Under the pieces are notes generated by a model that was not told the DNA's origin, did no database searches, and saw only the letters and a list, made by a program, of their open reading frames with translations. From Numida meleagris (lineage: Eukaryota > Chordata > Aves > Galliformes > Numididae): a stretch of DNA of 64,000 bases. The stretch is taken from the NCBI RefSeq assembly GCF_002078875.1, contig NC_034413.1, positions 63,646,332 through 63,710,331 on the forward strand, given 5' to 3'. Positions 1 through 13,346 of this stretch are shown piece after piece. The position numbers were made by a program, and so were the translations under genes. The first letter of the stretch is position 1. Every line of letters begins with the position of its first letter.

Positions 1-2256
1 GCATAGCTTTATTTGAGGACCCAGAACTGGAGCAGGTACTTAAGTAGTAGCTAAAGGCATGATCCTGAAAGGATCTGCAGACTATATTCAATGTCACACT
101 TCCTAAGAACATCACAGTGAATTACTGCTCACAATTATTTTTCTGTTTTTCAGCAAAAACCAGTGACACCTTCATACTCCTGTTGTATTCAGCTTGTAGG
201 AAGAGGATTAAAGAGTTCATTCATTTGCCTTCTATAGCTAAAGTTTTTTTTTTTCTTCCAGACTGTGGCAAACCTGCAGATCAGAGACATATGCAATACA
301 TTTTCTAACTACTTTGCGTGTTCTCAAGAGTAGTCTTGGTGTAATAGATATCGCGGTGGTCAAAAGAGGATGAAACACAATCCAGGAAGGCTGACATTCA
401 GCAAAATATTGGGTGAGAACCTGGAAACCCACTGGTCATCATGGACTTTGACACAGAGAGGAAATCTGTCTGAAATTTATTTGAGAGATTTATTTAATTT
501 ATCTATTGTAGGATATACCTTTCTACTTCCGCTGCTAATACAGATCCTCTTAACACATACAGATCTCTTCAGTAGATCTCCATTTGAATTAATGCCTATT
601 TTTAAAGGATGAAAATAATTACCCTGAGCCACTAGCTCAGCCCTGAAACAACAGAACAAAGTGTGTTAGGTAATATCACGTGTTCATATAGAATTGTCAC
701 TTAATATTTGATCTTAGAGTAAGACCTGACCTCTCATGAGATAGAAGATATGGGGTTTTGCAGGCCAGATCAGCCATTATCTGCTCTTTCTGACAGGGGA
801 GTAAAAAAAAAAAAAAAGCAAAACATAAAGAGAGAGGGGGAGAAAACACAGCTAATTCATCCAGTTAATCTTGCTGGGCTACATACTAGGAAGATCTCTG
901 CAAGAAACGATGGTTACATTACAAAACTCGACTTGATTAACATATGGATCTGACCTGCTAAGCTGTTGGTAGAGCAGTGCTTCCACAAGCTCCACAGTAC
1001 GTGCCGTGATGTTGAGCATTTTCTGCAATGCAGGAATGGCTGCTGTACTAGACAGCTTGCCAGATCTTCCTGTACAGGAAATTTTGCAGTTTTTCATTAC
1101 TATAATCTGAAAGTAGTAGTCAACCATAGGAGGGCACTGGCAGCACATCAAATTGATGGTAATCCCTGTAATTCAAAGCAATATTGCCCTTCTTCCAGAG
1201 AAAACTGTCTAGACTGTTATATTAGAGACTTCAACTGATTGGTTTTGTAATAACTTTCTCCCTGTAGGAGACGGTCTTAGTTTCTTGGGATGAAGCTTTC
1301 ACATGAAGCTGGCTCTTCAAACTTTCTCTGTAAGATACATAGCACAAAAGAAAATCAAAAGCAGATACCCTATAGTTTTTTTTCTTTATCACTAATCCAC
1401 AAGCAGTGATTTTAATGACAACTGTCATGACAATTTTCTGTAGAGAATACTTAATATGGTTTACATTTCTAAAAAAAGAGATTGAGTTGCTATTTAAAAC
1501 AGATACTAAAGTATCTGACAGAAATTGTACATTTATGCCTTCTAACAAAGTTCTAGGCACAAGGTGACCTAGACGCTTTGAGACTGTTTACATTTGTCTC
1601 TATCTATTCTCAGTGCTTTAGAAATGTCAGATAACAATTTCTCCCATTACAAGCAGGAAAAAAAAGATCAGAGGAGCCAGAGTAGTTGCATTGTTTCTGC
1701 CTAAGTAAAATTCACATCTGGGGAGATGATTGGCACAAAAAGGCACTGAGACATCTAGGATGATGACTGAGGATCTGCTTAGATCTCTGAGCTTGCCAAA
1801 GTCTCTGAAGCCCCAGAATCCTTCTGATTCATATGGGCACTGGGGAAATGCTGTGCTCATGGTGATCTTGTGGGCAAGTGAATGCAATTTCCCCTAGTCC
1901 TTCTAGCGGATGTTTTCCTTCACTGGCTGGATTTTCATGGTATTTTTCTGTTCTACAAGAGAGAATTTGATCAATTGATCTCTAATCTCTATACTGTCCA
2001 GCTCTCTCAGAGCATTTGTGTTCTGTACTTCCCCTCTGCAGTCCCTGTTCTCTTTCTACAGTCCATCAGATCCTGTCACTTGGGCTTTTACTTATTTCTA
2101 GTCTAACAACATCAGTACATTCCTGATTGCTCACCTCTTTCACAGCTAATTTTTGTCATAGTTTGCTCAGAATATTCAGGCATTCTTCTGCATCCTGTCT
2201 CCTGTGTCTTCGCAGTTTATTAATAGCTTATTTGAAGAGAAACATATCAAGCATGT
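1..2256. other. Unassigned AT-rich noncoding stretch
   Basis: I recognise no gene or repeat family here. There are poly-A and poly-T runs (for example near 245 and 806). A pyrimidine tract followed by CAG near 140 looks like a splice acceptor, but I see no matching donor. The short open frames on both strands overlap each other and have no family resemblance. Confidence 0.5.
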
Positions 2257-2960
2257 AACATGAGCAGTGGGATCGAGTGCACCCTCAGATAGTTTGCTGG
2301 TGTCACTGAGCTGAGTGGTGCCGTTGGTATAATAAAAGAAAGGGGTGCCATCCAGAGGGACCTGAACAGGCTTGAATAGTGGGCCCATAAGAACCTAATG
2401 AGGTTCAACAAAGCCAAGTGCAAGACTTGGGTTGGGGCAATCTGAGATACATAGTGGGTCCAGAGGAGGGCCACAAAGAGTTCTAGAGCACTCTTCTCAT
2501 AAAGAAAGATTGAGGGAGATGGGCTTGTTTGGCTTGGAGAAGAGAAGGCTCCAGGGAGACCTCATTGTGGCCTTCTCAGTAATTTAGGGGAGCTTATAAA
2601 CAGGAGGGAGACTGACTTTTTATACAGTCTGAAAGTGATAAGGCTTTAGACTAAAAGAGGAGAGATTTAGGTTAGACGTTACGCAGAAATTCTTTTTTCA
2701 GAGGGAAGTGAGGCACTGACAAAGGCTGCCCAGAGCAGTTGTGGATGCCCCATCCCTGGAAGTGTGCAAGGTCAGGTTGCATGGAGCCCTGGGCACCCCA
2801 GTCTCATCGGTGGCAACCAGCACATGGGAACTAGATGATCATAGAATCATAGAATGGCTCAGGTTGGAAAAGACCTTAAAGATCATCAAGTCCAACCACA
2901 GATCAAGACCAACCGATCTTTAAGGTCCCTTCCAACCTATGCCATTTTATGATTCTATGA
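2257..2960 (+). mobile_element. CR1 LINE 3' fragment, interrupted by a second CR1
   Basis: The segment begins in the ORF2 reverse transcriptase region (GIECTLR followed by a decayed [13 protein letters not shown] block) and runs through the C-terminal block (a degenerate EERLREMGLFGLEKRRLQ around 2500-2560) to the 3' end, which finishes in TTCCAACCTATG and then ATGATTCTATGA. Internal deletions and stops show that it is dead. The 3' end is split at 2840/2915 by a short CR1 in the opposite orientation. CR1 is the dominant bird LINE and is normally truncated at its 5' end, as here. Confidence 0.9.
2841..2914 (-). mobile_element. Short CR1 3'-end inserted inside another CR1
   Basis: On the plus strand the piece starts with ATAGAATCATAGAATGGC, the reverse complement of a CR1 3' terminus, and ends after about 74 bp. 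GATC occurs at 2837-2840 and again at 2915-2918. The host CR1 reads continuously if one copy of GATC and the insert are removed. This is a severely 5'-truncated CR1 with a probable 4-bp target duplication. Confidence 0.75.
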
Positions 2961-5814
2961 CCTTATTCCTCTCTCTCTCACCCTTTATTTCTCCTTTCTC
3001 CTTCTCTCTTGATGTTGATTCAAAAACATCTTCCCACCTGTGCACTTTTTTTATATATAATCACATCTGCTGATTGTTTTTTCATTCATTGTCATATTGC
3101 TTTTATCTTAAGTTTCTAATATACAGCAGTTTTTATTTTTCTCCTCATTATGCGATTCTTATGTGGTATTTCCCATTAAAAACCAACAGTCCCACACTTC
3201 AGCCCATTTACTTCTGTGGAGAATACTTTCCATTTTTGTTCTCATTTATCTTTATATTTTTTACTGTGCTGTTTTCAATTCCCTCAGTTCCACGCTCAGA
3301 CCTGTTAGCTCTGCATTGCATCCTTTGCACTCAATCAATTCAAAGCACTAATGCCAAAATTTTTAATGGCCAATTCTTAGCCAGGTTACAGAACCTGTAC
3401 TCCATCTTCATCTCTGTGACCTGACAGCTGCCTTCAATACTGCCACCATTCTCTTCTTCTTGAAATATTGTTCTTCCTCGATAATTCGATTTTCTCTCAG
3501 TTCTCCTCTAAACTATTTATTTATTCATCCTTTCTCCACAGAATTCTCATTTAAGCCTACAAATATGGTTACCTGATCTACGTCTCAATTATATCTGTCT
3601 CTGTTTTGATAAAACATAAAGTTTCTACTAGTCTTTTTGACTGCTTAAGGATAGGTAGTCACCTGATGTCAACCAAAAATTGATTAAGCACAGGTCTTCA
3701 ATCCGTGTCTCTGAAAGCTCTCTTGCTATTGACACTCTCAGTCATCAGAGGAAAATATCAGTGTTCCCTGCCAGCATGCCTGACAACCTATCTCCGTGAT
3801 TTGTGGTCTGCATAATAGCTCTAAAATTTGGATATCCTATTCGAACCTACTACAAGTCTCGTGCAGGTTTCATTATCTTCCATCTCAGGATAAAGTAAAA
3901 TGCTTTTTCCCTTGCCTGCTTACCCATCTTACCCATTCTTCCTATTTCAGCTACTCATTAGGAGATGGCTTTCCCAGCTCACTTTTAGTGCATATGAAGA
4001 GGGTGGAGGGACTGAAGAGAATGGCGCATAACTTCTCTCATCTCTAGCTTCAGAGATCTTCAGAAGTTGTCTGTGCTTTTTCAATTCATTCTAAACAACC
4101 AGAGATTCTGATACTGCACTTGGGAATTCACTTGTAGCGTTTTCAAAATAAGATGCTTCACACTTTTTTCATGCTGCCTGTCTTGCTAAGAAAAATGCTA
4201 AGGTCAATATGAGCAATGCAAAGCCATCTCACACTATATCCCTTTCAAGTCACGCTTGAAATTTCCTTTGAACATGATGCTTATGACATAATATCAGCAG
4301 TCCTTAAATAATGTCACTGTTTTTTTATTTGGGTTCTAAGTTTGCTATCTGGACTCTCCCTTTGCTCTTCCTACGGTGTCTTTCAGTAAGGGTTTGTCAT
4401 CTCTGAGGAGTTACTTACAGTGGTTGACAAAATCCTTTGCAGGGATCTTTCTGAACAAGAATATTTCAGTAGAAAACTTTAATAAGTTGTTTTATTAGAT
4501 CTACAGTAATCACTATTGCTTGCACAACATTTGTGCAAAGGATGGGACACCTTTAGCATCTATATATTCCACTTTGTATGCAGCTTTTCTGTAATATTGA
4601 ACACATGAGCTTTTTTGTATTAGACTGTAGCTCTTTTGTTTGAGAGTCAGTTGGGGCTATTTAAAATGAACCATGAAATATACCTGCTTTTTTTCTTCTG
4701 CTTTCTGTTTTTGTCTGAGCAAACTGTGCCTACATTGTAGCAAAAATATTTATTAAGACATACAGCTCTCCTACAAAGGAGAAATTATAGCTTAAATGCA
4801 CAAAAGACATATGGTTTTACTATATTCTTTTGTTTGAATGACCTTTCAGAGAGAAACTCCAGGGTCATCCTTGTGGGAACTTTCAGGCAAAAGTGATGTC
4901 ACCAGAAATCATTTTAATGGACCTTCATCTTCACATCCTATTGATTTATCTGCTACATGTGAAAGGAAATCAATAAGTAGAATCATTTTCATATATTTTA
5001 AACATCTAGGTGAGCCAGAATATATTGTATACTGCAGACACAAATCATTAGGAAAAAAAAAATTGACATTGGCTTTGAAAACACTTATTTATTTATATTA
5101 AAAAAATGTGGTTTCCTTGTTTTATCTAGCACCTGTTGATTGATGTATTTGGATTGAAGGTGTGTTTCATCCAATGGCTGTAGAAATGCCATTTTATGTA
5201 AAACAGAGTTTAGAATACTGAGATTTTCCAAGCTAGAAGGCAAGATCTCAGATAAACCAGTATAGATTCATTGATGTTTGCTGCAGAAGATCTCAACTGA
5301 TTTATCCACTGCTTTTAAATTAGAAACATCATCTCATAAACAGCTAATAGAATGAAAATAGCTCTGAGATAATTAATTCAGCTAACCTAATTTAGAAACA
5401 TACTTTTTTTTTTTTTTACCATGGATTGTTTAGAGGGAATAATACGAAATATTTCTAATATGTTAGATGTATTTCCCATTCACCTCCACTCAGCCACTTT
5501 AGTGGCATTGTATTCACATTATAAAAGGGAACTGCAGAATGTAATAGGTCATTAATTATCCCATAAACTCATTTAAGACAAAGGTGTAAATTAAAAGTTT
5601 GACATCTTTTATTTGCATTGTGAGTGCTTCAACTCTGCTTTTATTTCTTCTCTCTAGTGCTAGTTTTCATCTAGTAACTGATGGGAGTAATGCTCTGAGA
5701 AATACCTGAGCCACTGCTTTTCCAGGTAAATTCTAATACCTTATAAGAAGAAATATACTATTAGTACTGTATGGGAAATTCAAGCTAAATGTTAACTTTT
5801 TATGTTTCTGTGTT
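2961..5814. other. Unassigned noncoding stretch
   Basis: A CT-rich run follows the CR1 (about 2965-3010), then pyrimidine-rich and AT-rich sequence. I see no exon with both splice signals, no RNA gene and no recognised repeat. An ancient unrecognised repeat between 3100 and 3800 cannot be excluded. Confidence 0.45.
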
Positions 5815-5973
5815 TCACTGGCACAGGCTCCCAGAGAGGTGGTGGAGTCCCTGTCCCTGGATGTGTTCAGGAACTGTGGAGGGACATGGTTAGTGGGCAT
5901 GGTGGGGGTGGGTTGATGGTTGGACTTGGTGGTCTCAGAGGTCTTTTCCAACCTTGATTATTCTGTAATTCTG
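5815..5973 (+). mobile_element. CR1 LINE 3' fragment
   Basis: This matches the end of CR1 ORF2 and its 3' UTR: the motif for CCCAGAGAGGTGGTGGAGTC, then a 'dominant' VDSLSLDVFRN-type stretch, and the tail GTCTTTTCCAACCTTGATTATTCTGTAATTCTG. The terminal repeat is degenerate. The fragment is strongly 5' truncated. Confidence 0.85.
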
Positions 5974-8900
5974 AAAATAGTGTTTTGTAGCTGAGAATTG
6001 CTCTATCAAATAGTGTTACTGTGCTCTTTGTATCCATTGTAGTTTCCGTAGAAATAAACAAGAAGCATTACTTTCAGAGCAACCTACGTATAATATGTCA
6101 TTATTCTATATTTTTAAGCATTACTATTTTGTGTGCTAGGGAAGCCATAGATAAATGAATAAGCATGAGATATCCAATGGTTTCAAAAAATTCAAAGCAG
6201 AACTCTTATCCAAGAGATTTTTTCTTACGGACAGGTAAATTTAAGTGCATGCTTCTCTGACTGGGCTTTTCTGGCAGGACTTTCCTGCAGCCTTTTACAT
6301 TCTCTATGCTCAGAAAATAGAAGCTGTAACCACCCACTTCTGCAATCATGCTTGGCTCCAGATAGTATCTTTCCCCTTAGCTACTTGCCAAATTAAAATC
6401 TTTCCATGGCTCCTCACAAACACTGACCTCCTCATTAGTTTCCAGCTGTGGCTGCTTATTCTGAATAATGGTATGGCTCTGCAACTAAAGGATAAGAAAA
6501 GGATAAAGACAGGGCTTGCTTCCAGTCTCTCTGTAAAGGAAAACATGTTATTGATACTTATTAGTCTAAGTTTACTGTCTTAGCTTAGAATACTTTCATG
6601 AACAGCCTTAGTCTCTTGTGACCTAATCTGTACCATCAGTATTTGTTTAATTATTGGGGTAGAAGACTATTGAAACTTTTTTTTGATGAAAATTCCAAAC
6701 AAGGTCAATTCTTAAGTCAAAATAAATTGTCGTACGCAGAGAAGGAAATTATAAAATTCTCTTTCTTTGTATTTGCTATTTATCTGTGACCTTAATCAGC
6801 CTCATACAATCTTAACTGTCTATTGACTTGTGAAGAAAACTTTTAGGGACAAATCAGTTTTCTAATAATCTGAAAACTGAATGCCAGAGAAATAGATTTG
6901 GAATCCAGATTCATGTAAGGACCTCTTAGAAGTAAAAGCTTACCATATTCCATTAACAGTGAAAATCAAGTTGAAAAATTCTAATGTGAGGTAACTGCAA
7001 AGATTTTCTGCAATAGTCCACCACCAAGATAATGAGCCTTCAAATGTGAGGATGATCAACCATATGCTTAAGTCAGTAGAACTCTGATTTACTGTGGCTG
7101 AGGCTTTGGAAGCACATATTTTCTTTCTCTTGGTTTTTTAGACTGAGGGAAGAATAAATGTTTAGTTTATGTAATCTGCTGCTGCAGGATGGTTTAAAAG
7201 TGATTTGTAACACATGACCAAAATAGAGTAGCTGGTGCAGCTGTGTACTCCATGGGGGCAAGGTGAGTTCCAGTGAGCTCTGGAGAATGATATACATGGT
7301 CAGATTTTGCTGTGATATTGAAAACCACAGGTAAAGTATATGTGAAGACTGGTACACAAACTAAAAAGCAAAACTGAGCAGCCTGCTCCCCTTCTCTTTG
7401 GTCTTTTGTAAAATGACTACTAGCACTCTAGTCTGAGCAGAATAGTACACAAGGGAGTTATGTTTTGAAGCACATTTAGTTCTAGAGAAGAATATCTGCC
7501 AAAGTATAGACGGGATAGCAAAGCAGATCAAATACATAGAGCTACGGTTTGATTCAGCTGAAAAGGAAAGTAAGGCCTCTCCTTGTCTGCCTGAGTTAAA
7601 ATCAGGAGAAGAGGCAAAATGCTCTTTTTTATGTGTTTTCCACTCTTGAAATTCAAAGACTTTGAAAAAAAGTGGAAGAATAGTGTAACTGCAGACATTT
7701 AATACTTGTTGGGATGAAGGAAGAGCCAGAAGTGACCTAAAGAGAATAACTTCCCAGCAGTTATGTGAGAGGCCCATGATGATCCCAAGGTACTTCAGGA
7801 GAAAAAATAAAAATCACTTGCATATGCTGCAATGGCTTTAGACAACATGATATTTAGAATAATATACTACAAATTTATATTGTAAAAAAGAGAGAAATAT
7901 CTCAGCTGGGGTTCTGCCCAGTATACTCATGCTAATCATAAAAATGATTAGCTTGTGTTTCTTCAGAGCTGGAACAGATGTGTGGAGTATGACTGACACC
8001 CCTTCTATACTATTATCACAGGCAGATAGCTATCAGAAAGTCAATCTCTTCCTGTCTTTGCAGTGTGTCTCCAGGCTGTGATGGCACTGACATGAGGTAT
8101 ATTTTAAGCTGCCTGTAGGTTCCAGAATGAATGAGAAATTTAATATGGGAGAACGTTCCCTGATAAAAGAGACTTATTTACCATGCCCACTCTGGGATAT
8201 CTTCCAAAAGGAATAGATAAAAAGCAAGAGATAATACAAAGAAATAGATGGTTTATTCAAATGTGATATTATCCATTATAGGAAAGATATTTCCCTCATT
8301 GCAGGACAGAAAACTGAAAGAAAGGGATGGAAATGCTATGTGCCCTGCTAAGCAGAATTTGGAGCAAGAAGAAATGATTTAAGGATTTATAGAGATAGCG
8401 CTAATGGCCATGAGGATCATGAGAAATCCAGAAAGAATTAGGACGGACGTATAATCCAATCTGTCGTATGTTTGCAGCAGAAACAATCCTTTATTAGGTC
8501 TTTTCAGCATTACCATATATCACCAAAAAATCTACACTATTAAAGTCATGGTGGAGACGTCTCAAAGCTCTTCTTTAAGTTGAACAAATACATATAGGCC
8601 TACCTGCAGTCACTGATAAAGTAAGCAACCTTATTAACACTAGGGCAGTTGCTTATCCTGGCCATTGGCCACCACCTCTAATGAGAAAAACACATACAGC
8701 CTGAGTAAGCTTCTGCTCCACTCCATTCTGATGGATCACTACCATTCCTTGGGTCTAGGAGCTTCCCAAGATGCTCACACACCTGAAAACAGATCTAGGA
8801 AAATGTCAAACAGCGGTGACAAATGATATGCAAAATCATATCAATGCTTATCAGTGAAAACTAGAGAGCTGTTACCTTTGGGACACGAATAGGTTCAGTG

Positions 8901-11900
8901 ATGGGTGACAGGTGAAGGGTTAGTTATTCTGTATCTTTGTGTTACCAAAAATGTCATCAAAACTTTGGCTGTTATCGCAAATATGCTGAATTTACTACTG
9001 TGAGTTTAGTACCAGAAATGTAATACAGATCACATGATCTTGTTTTCCAGCCAGTCCACTTAGGAATGCACATAAAAATATCACATTAAAAGGAGTCTAA
9101 TGCCTCAGATCTTTACAAATGTCCAACAAGTAACAGTTTGAGAGTAAGGAAAACCATTATGCATAAAATATCATAAATATAGGTAGCATTATTCAAAGAA
9201 CATATTTATGTATTTTGAATGTTTGAATCTTACAGCTTACCATGAAATATTCTCTTTCCTTAGTTTCAGAGAAGAGGCATATAGCTGGTGAAGTTGCAGA
9301 TGTAAGTATGTTTTCCTGTTTGAATGTCTTAAGCAATTGTTTTTCATTAAAGAGACCAGTTATGAAAAGAAGCAGTTTGTCAGTGCTTTGTCAAGCAACA
9401 ACAAAGATTGTGCTGAAGTTGATATTAGGCCCATAGGGATTGTGTGGAGACTTTCCCTTCAGCAAATAGAGCATCTCTCAGAGAGGTACGTGCATACTAC
9501 GTACTACAAATACAGATGACCTGATTGATAAAAGATGTGTATTCTTGGGAGCACTGAAATCTGAAGGGGTACAGACTTTTTTTTTTGTGAGCTTCATTAA
9601 GTTGAATCTCTAGTGTAGTCTTAACCATTTCATTGCAGGGACAGGTAGGGGAGAAAACTTGTTTATAAAACAGTAGTAACGAAGGTCGCAGTATATACTG
9701 CCCTTTTCATGAGTTAAAAAGAAAACTTAGATGAGTGAAATTGTTGGGAAGCAAGGAATGAACGTTATTATGAGCAAAGAGACTGCAACTGTCTGCTTTT
9801 AGATAGAAACAAAGAATAGGTTCATCATTTTTCCCTGTGGCAATTTAATTCATAATTTGCATTGTTCAGGTAGAAGCATATTAATGACAAATTACAAAAA
9901 GCAAGTCATTGTAATGCAGCAAATAGCGAATTCCGTTGTTATAATGTATCAGTGATTCTCAGTCAAGGAGAAATGACATTGCCTTTGCCATGCTTAAGGA
10001 GAAATTCTCAGCACAGCCTGAAAACTGGTGATAGTTAAAGATATTCTGTATTCTTAAAACTCACATCCTCACTTAGGTAGCTCATGCCGACTGCTCCTGT
10101 AAGCCAGGCCTCTAAGTAAAAATCAGATTCATAAAGGACAAGCCCTTTTTTTTCCATGTTATGCTGGTTGTTTTCTTCATTTGTAAGCACATATATTTTA
10201 TTTTATATAATTTGAAATCCAATTATTCTGGCCATCCATCTCCAAAGTCAGACAGCAACGATTTACCATAAGACTAGTAACAATGACAGCAGAAACATTT
10301 TATTTTAGCTACTGGGATATTTTCCCCCCCCCAAATTTTATTGCTCTGTGTCCTATATATGTATGTATTTCAGAAAAATAATATTGGCTGCTTTATGTTT
10401 CTAGAAAATCTGTTTTAAATTGATTTGTTAAAAGAACCAATGCTATTTCTCTGTGTTTTTCCTTCTGGCACAACATCTTATGGCATTCCATTAAACATTA
10501 GTATTTAGTATGCATCATTTAATGCAAATATTGCTACTTAGGTGGTTGGACATGTTTTTAAGAAAGCATATATCAAAATGAAATCTGCAGCTCTCCAGCT
10601 GTTGCATTGAATTATCTCAAGAAATAGAACACAGTGAAATATATTTTTCATAGCTTTGAAATTTATTTTTAAAATTCATTGGCATCATCCCAGAAATGTG
10701 TTTTTGGTTTTTTTTTTAAAACTTTTGTTTTATAAGAACTATCTCTGTGTTCAACATAACTTGTCCACACTTCAGCAAGTGTACCACTTAATGGAAAGGG
10801 ACATGTTTGGAGAAAGAGGGGACTTTTGGTACAAGAGCTGATAGTACTTTAAAAGGTGACCTTGAAACCTCCGCTATAAAGCACCAGATAGTGCTTTATA
10901 GATAAGTATACCATGGATTATTTCCTGGTTATTACTTTTATTTCTAAAATGGCTTATTATTTAAATTTCTGGGTCAAGCTTCTCATAGATCATCTAACTG
11001 TTGAACTTACATACACACAGATAAAACATAATCACTCTTCTAGAAGAAAAATGTCCACTCAGCGTCTTTAGCACTACTTACTTATCCTGGTAGTGGTTTC
11101 CAGAATGAATCATATTTACTTTATCCCAGACTATTTGGATCAAACATTGGGTCTATAAGCACCAGTTCAGGCATGGTCTGCAGCCTATTCCGTATTAAAA
11201 AAAATTAAAAATTGTTTATTTTCCTCAAAGACTGATCTGCCATCCTGACTTTGCACATAACCATTTCCAGAGCAGCAAGTCCAGTCCACCATAAAGTAAA
11301 AAGCTCATAGGATACAATCCAGTAACTCACAGCTGAGAAGTCTCAGGGTGAGTGATTTGAAAAGGGACAACATGTATAGTTGGTTAGCATTGCAAAGCAG
11401 GTACCTTTAAGCAATTCAAACATAAGTGGCTTGCCTGTCCTTCATTTCATAGAAAATACCTAGTCTTATTCCAAAATAATTCCTCATAATATATTTCATT
11501 ATTCATTTTCTGTGCAAAATTGCAACCTTTTTAAAACAGTAGAATTGCCGTTGCATAATTTAAATTCAGATGCTTGTTGACATGGCTGTCCATTTTTAAT
11601 ATGTTCTTGGGAATGCTCTTTAAAATGCCCTTTGTTTTAAAAAATTCACCTGGAAAATTTTCAAGGCAGATCAATTTTTGTAAACAAAGTTATTAAGAGC
11701 TAAACATAAGGTTTATAATGGAATTTGACTGAACTGGAAAGGATTTGTGCCGATAATAAATTACAAAAGCTGCAACATAGCTCTAGAGCGGAGGGGGGAA
11801 AAAAAAAGCTTTTCTGATGAGCTGAAAATAACAGCTTTGCCACCAAGTTAGACTTAAATATCACAAAAGGAAAAAGCTGTCTGTACTACCAGACAATTTT

Positions 11901-13346
11901 TGTTGAGGGTCCTCAGGGAATACTTATAAAAGGCATGTCAAATGAAAATAGCTTCTTCAAAAAGGAAGAAGTGCTTCAGAGGAAAGAAGAGAGGGAAAAT
12001 AAGAAAGAGGGCACAAATGCCCTTTTCATCCATGGCAGCAAATAGGAGAGTCCTGGGACTCTGGGCTCAATTCTTACTTATTTTTTAGGGAGGGCAGAGG
12101 GAAGCTAATCATACAGAGATAGAAAAGGCAAACCTTTTTCTCCCCACACCCCAAAGTACTATAATATAATTGTCTTATCAGATCAGTTTCTAGCTGGATA
12201 CTAATAGAAAGGCAAAAACAGTGAAGTACAGATGAGAAAGTAAGAGGACATTGACTGGAAATGATATTTCTCTCTGTGTCTGTGTGACAGAAGGAAATGC
12301 ACTGGAGGTGTAGGATAAAGATGAATTAATTGCATTTATCAAGTTTTGAACTGAATCAACACAGTACTAAAGTACCAAAAAAGAAAAAAAAAAGACTTTT
12401 TTTATAGGAAAGGTTGTTTCCATATGACAGGCTAACCAGATAGCAATATAATTGCCCGAATTACAGGAAAAGATATATTTCTGATTCTAAATAAAATGGA
12501 CATTACCTGTAAGTATTTAATTAGTGGGCTATTGCCAGATGGAGACCTTCCCAGAAGATTTTTCAAAGGATTGGATTGTTCTATGGGGGATTATTAAAAA
12601 TATGCACTTTTCTTCTCATCTAGAGAGTCTGAAGTATATTGAAAACATTATTAAATCTCAAGCACTTTTGAAGCTCTATATTTGTCATAAATTATGTGAT
12701 GAATGATGCACAGAGCCTTGCTGCCCAGAGAAAACTCTGACGTGAAGTAAGTATACCTTGCAAGCATTCAGCCCAGCAGTATTGTTGGGAGACCCTCATG
12801 GAGTGCGTATGTGTGCTGAGCAGAGAGCACTGAGAAGAAATAAATGTAGTTCAGCTTTTTATTAAGGAAACAAGTATTTTAATATTATTCCCATATATGG
12901 GCCTGATAACCAGAAGACTTTCTTATCAATTTTATCAGTATCACAAGAATCAGCCAAACTTTGCTTACAGATTGCAGTAATGCCCTCAGCTTGCATACTG
13001 AGCCTTTGATGGGATACGGTCATTTTATACACATTCCCTACTTATGCTTTGGCCTTTACTACTTCCCTGCAAGCTGGTTTTGAGAGATGTATCCTTGAGC
13101 CTTCCTTGTGTCTTATGGCTGGGAGCAGACTGGCCCTGCAGCACTTGATCTGCAGAAAAGGCTGCAAAGGTAAAACCAGTCTGAGCCTCTTGCTTCAAAA
13201 GCAGCACAGTGTAAATGCCACAGCTATTGTATGCCTCATCCAAAGACAGACTGTGAAATATGGATCCTTCACATTCAATGATGGAATCACTCCTTAAAAA
13301 TAAGCATTTGTAATTAGCTTTTTTTAATAACAACCTCACTTGTATA
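5974..13346. other. Unassigned AT-rich noncoding stretch
   Basis: This is seven kilobases of AT-rich sequence without recognisable repeats. The longest open frame (7361-7777, minus, 138 codons) has no family resemblance, no splice context and unremarkable composition, so I do not call it a gene. One short splice-bounded segment at 9264-9301 is listed separately. The low repeat content fits intron or gene-desert DNA of a bird. Confidence 0.45.
9264..9301 (+). other. Possible small exon (38 nt)
   Basis: A pyrimidine-rich acceptor (TTCTCTTTCCTTAG) is followed by 38 nt and then a donor GTAAGT. Read with two leading bases it gives SEKRHIAGEVAD and ends in phase 0, which would fit the phase-0 start of the candidate exon at 19790. 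An alternative acceptor at 9268-9269 gives 32 nt. Such signals occur by chance in introns, so this stays a weak candidate. Confidence 0.15.

Noticed and set aside
7361..7777. 138-codon minus-strand open frame as a protein gene
   Set aside because: No recognisable domain, no splice or promoter context, and the length is attainable by chance in 64 kb of six frames.
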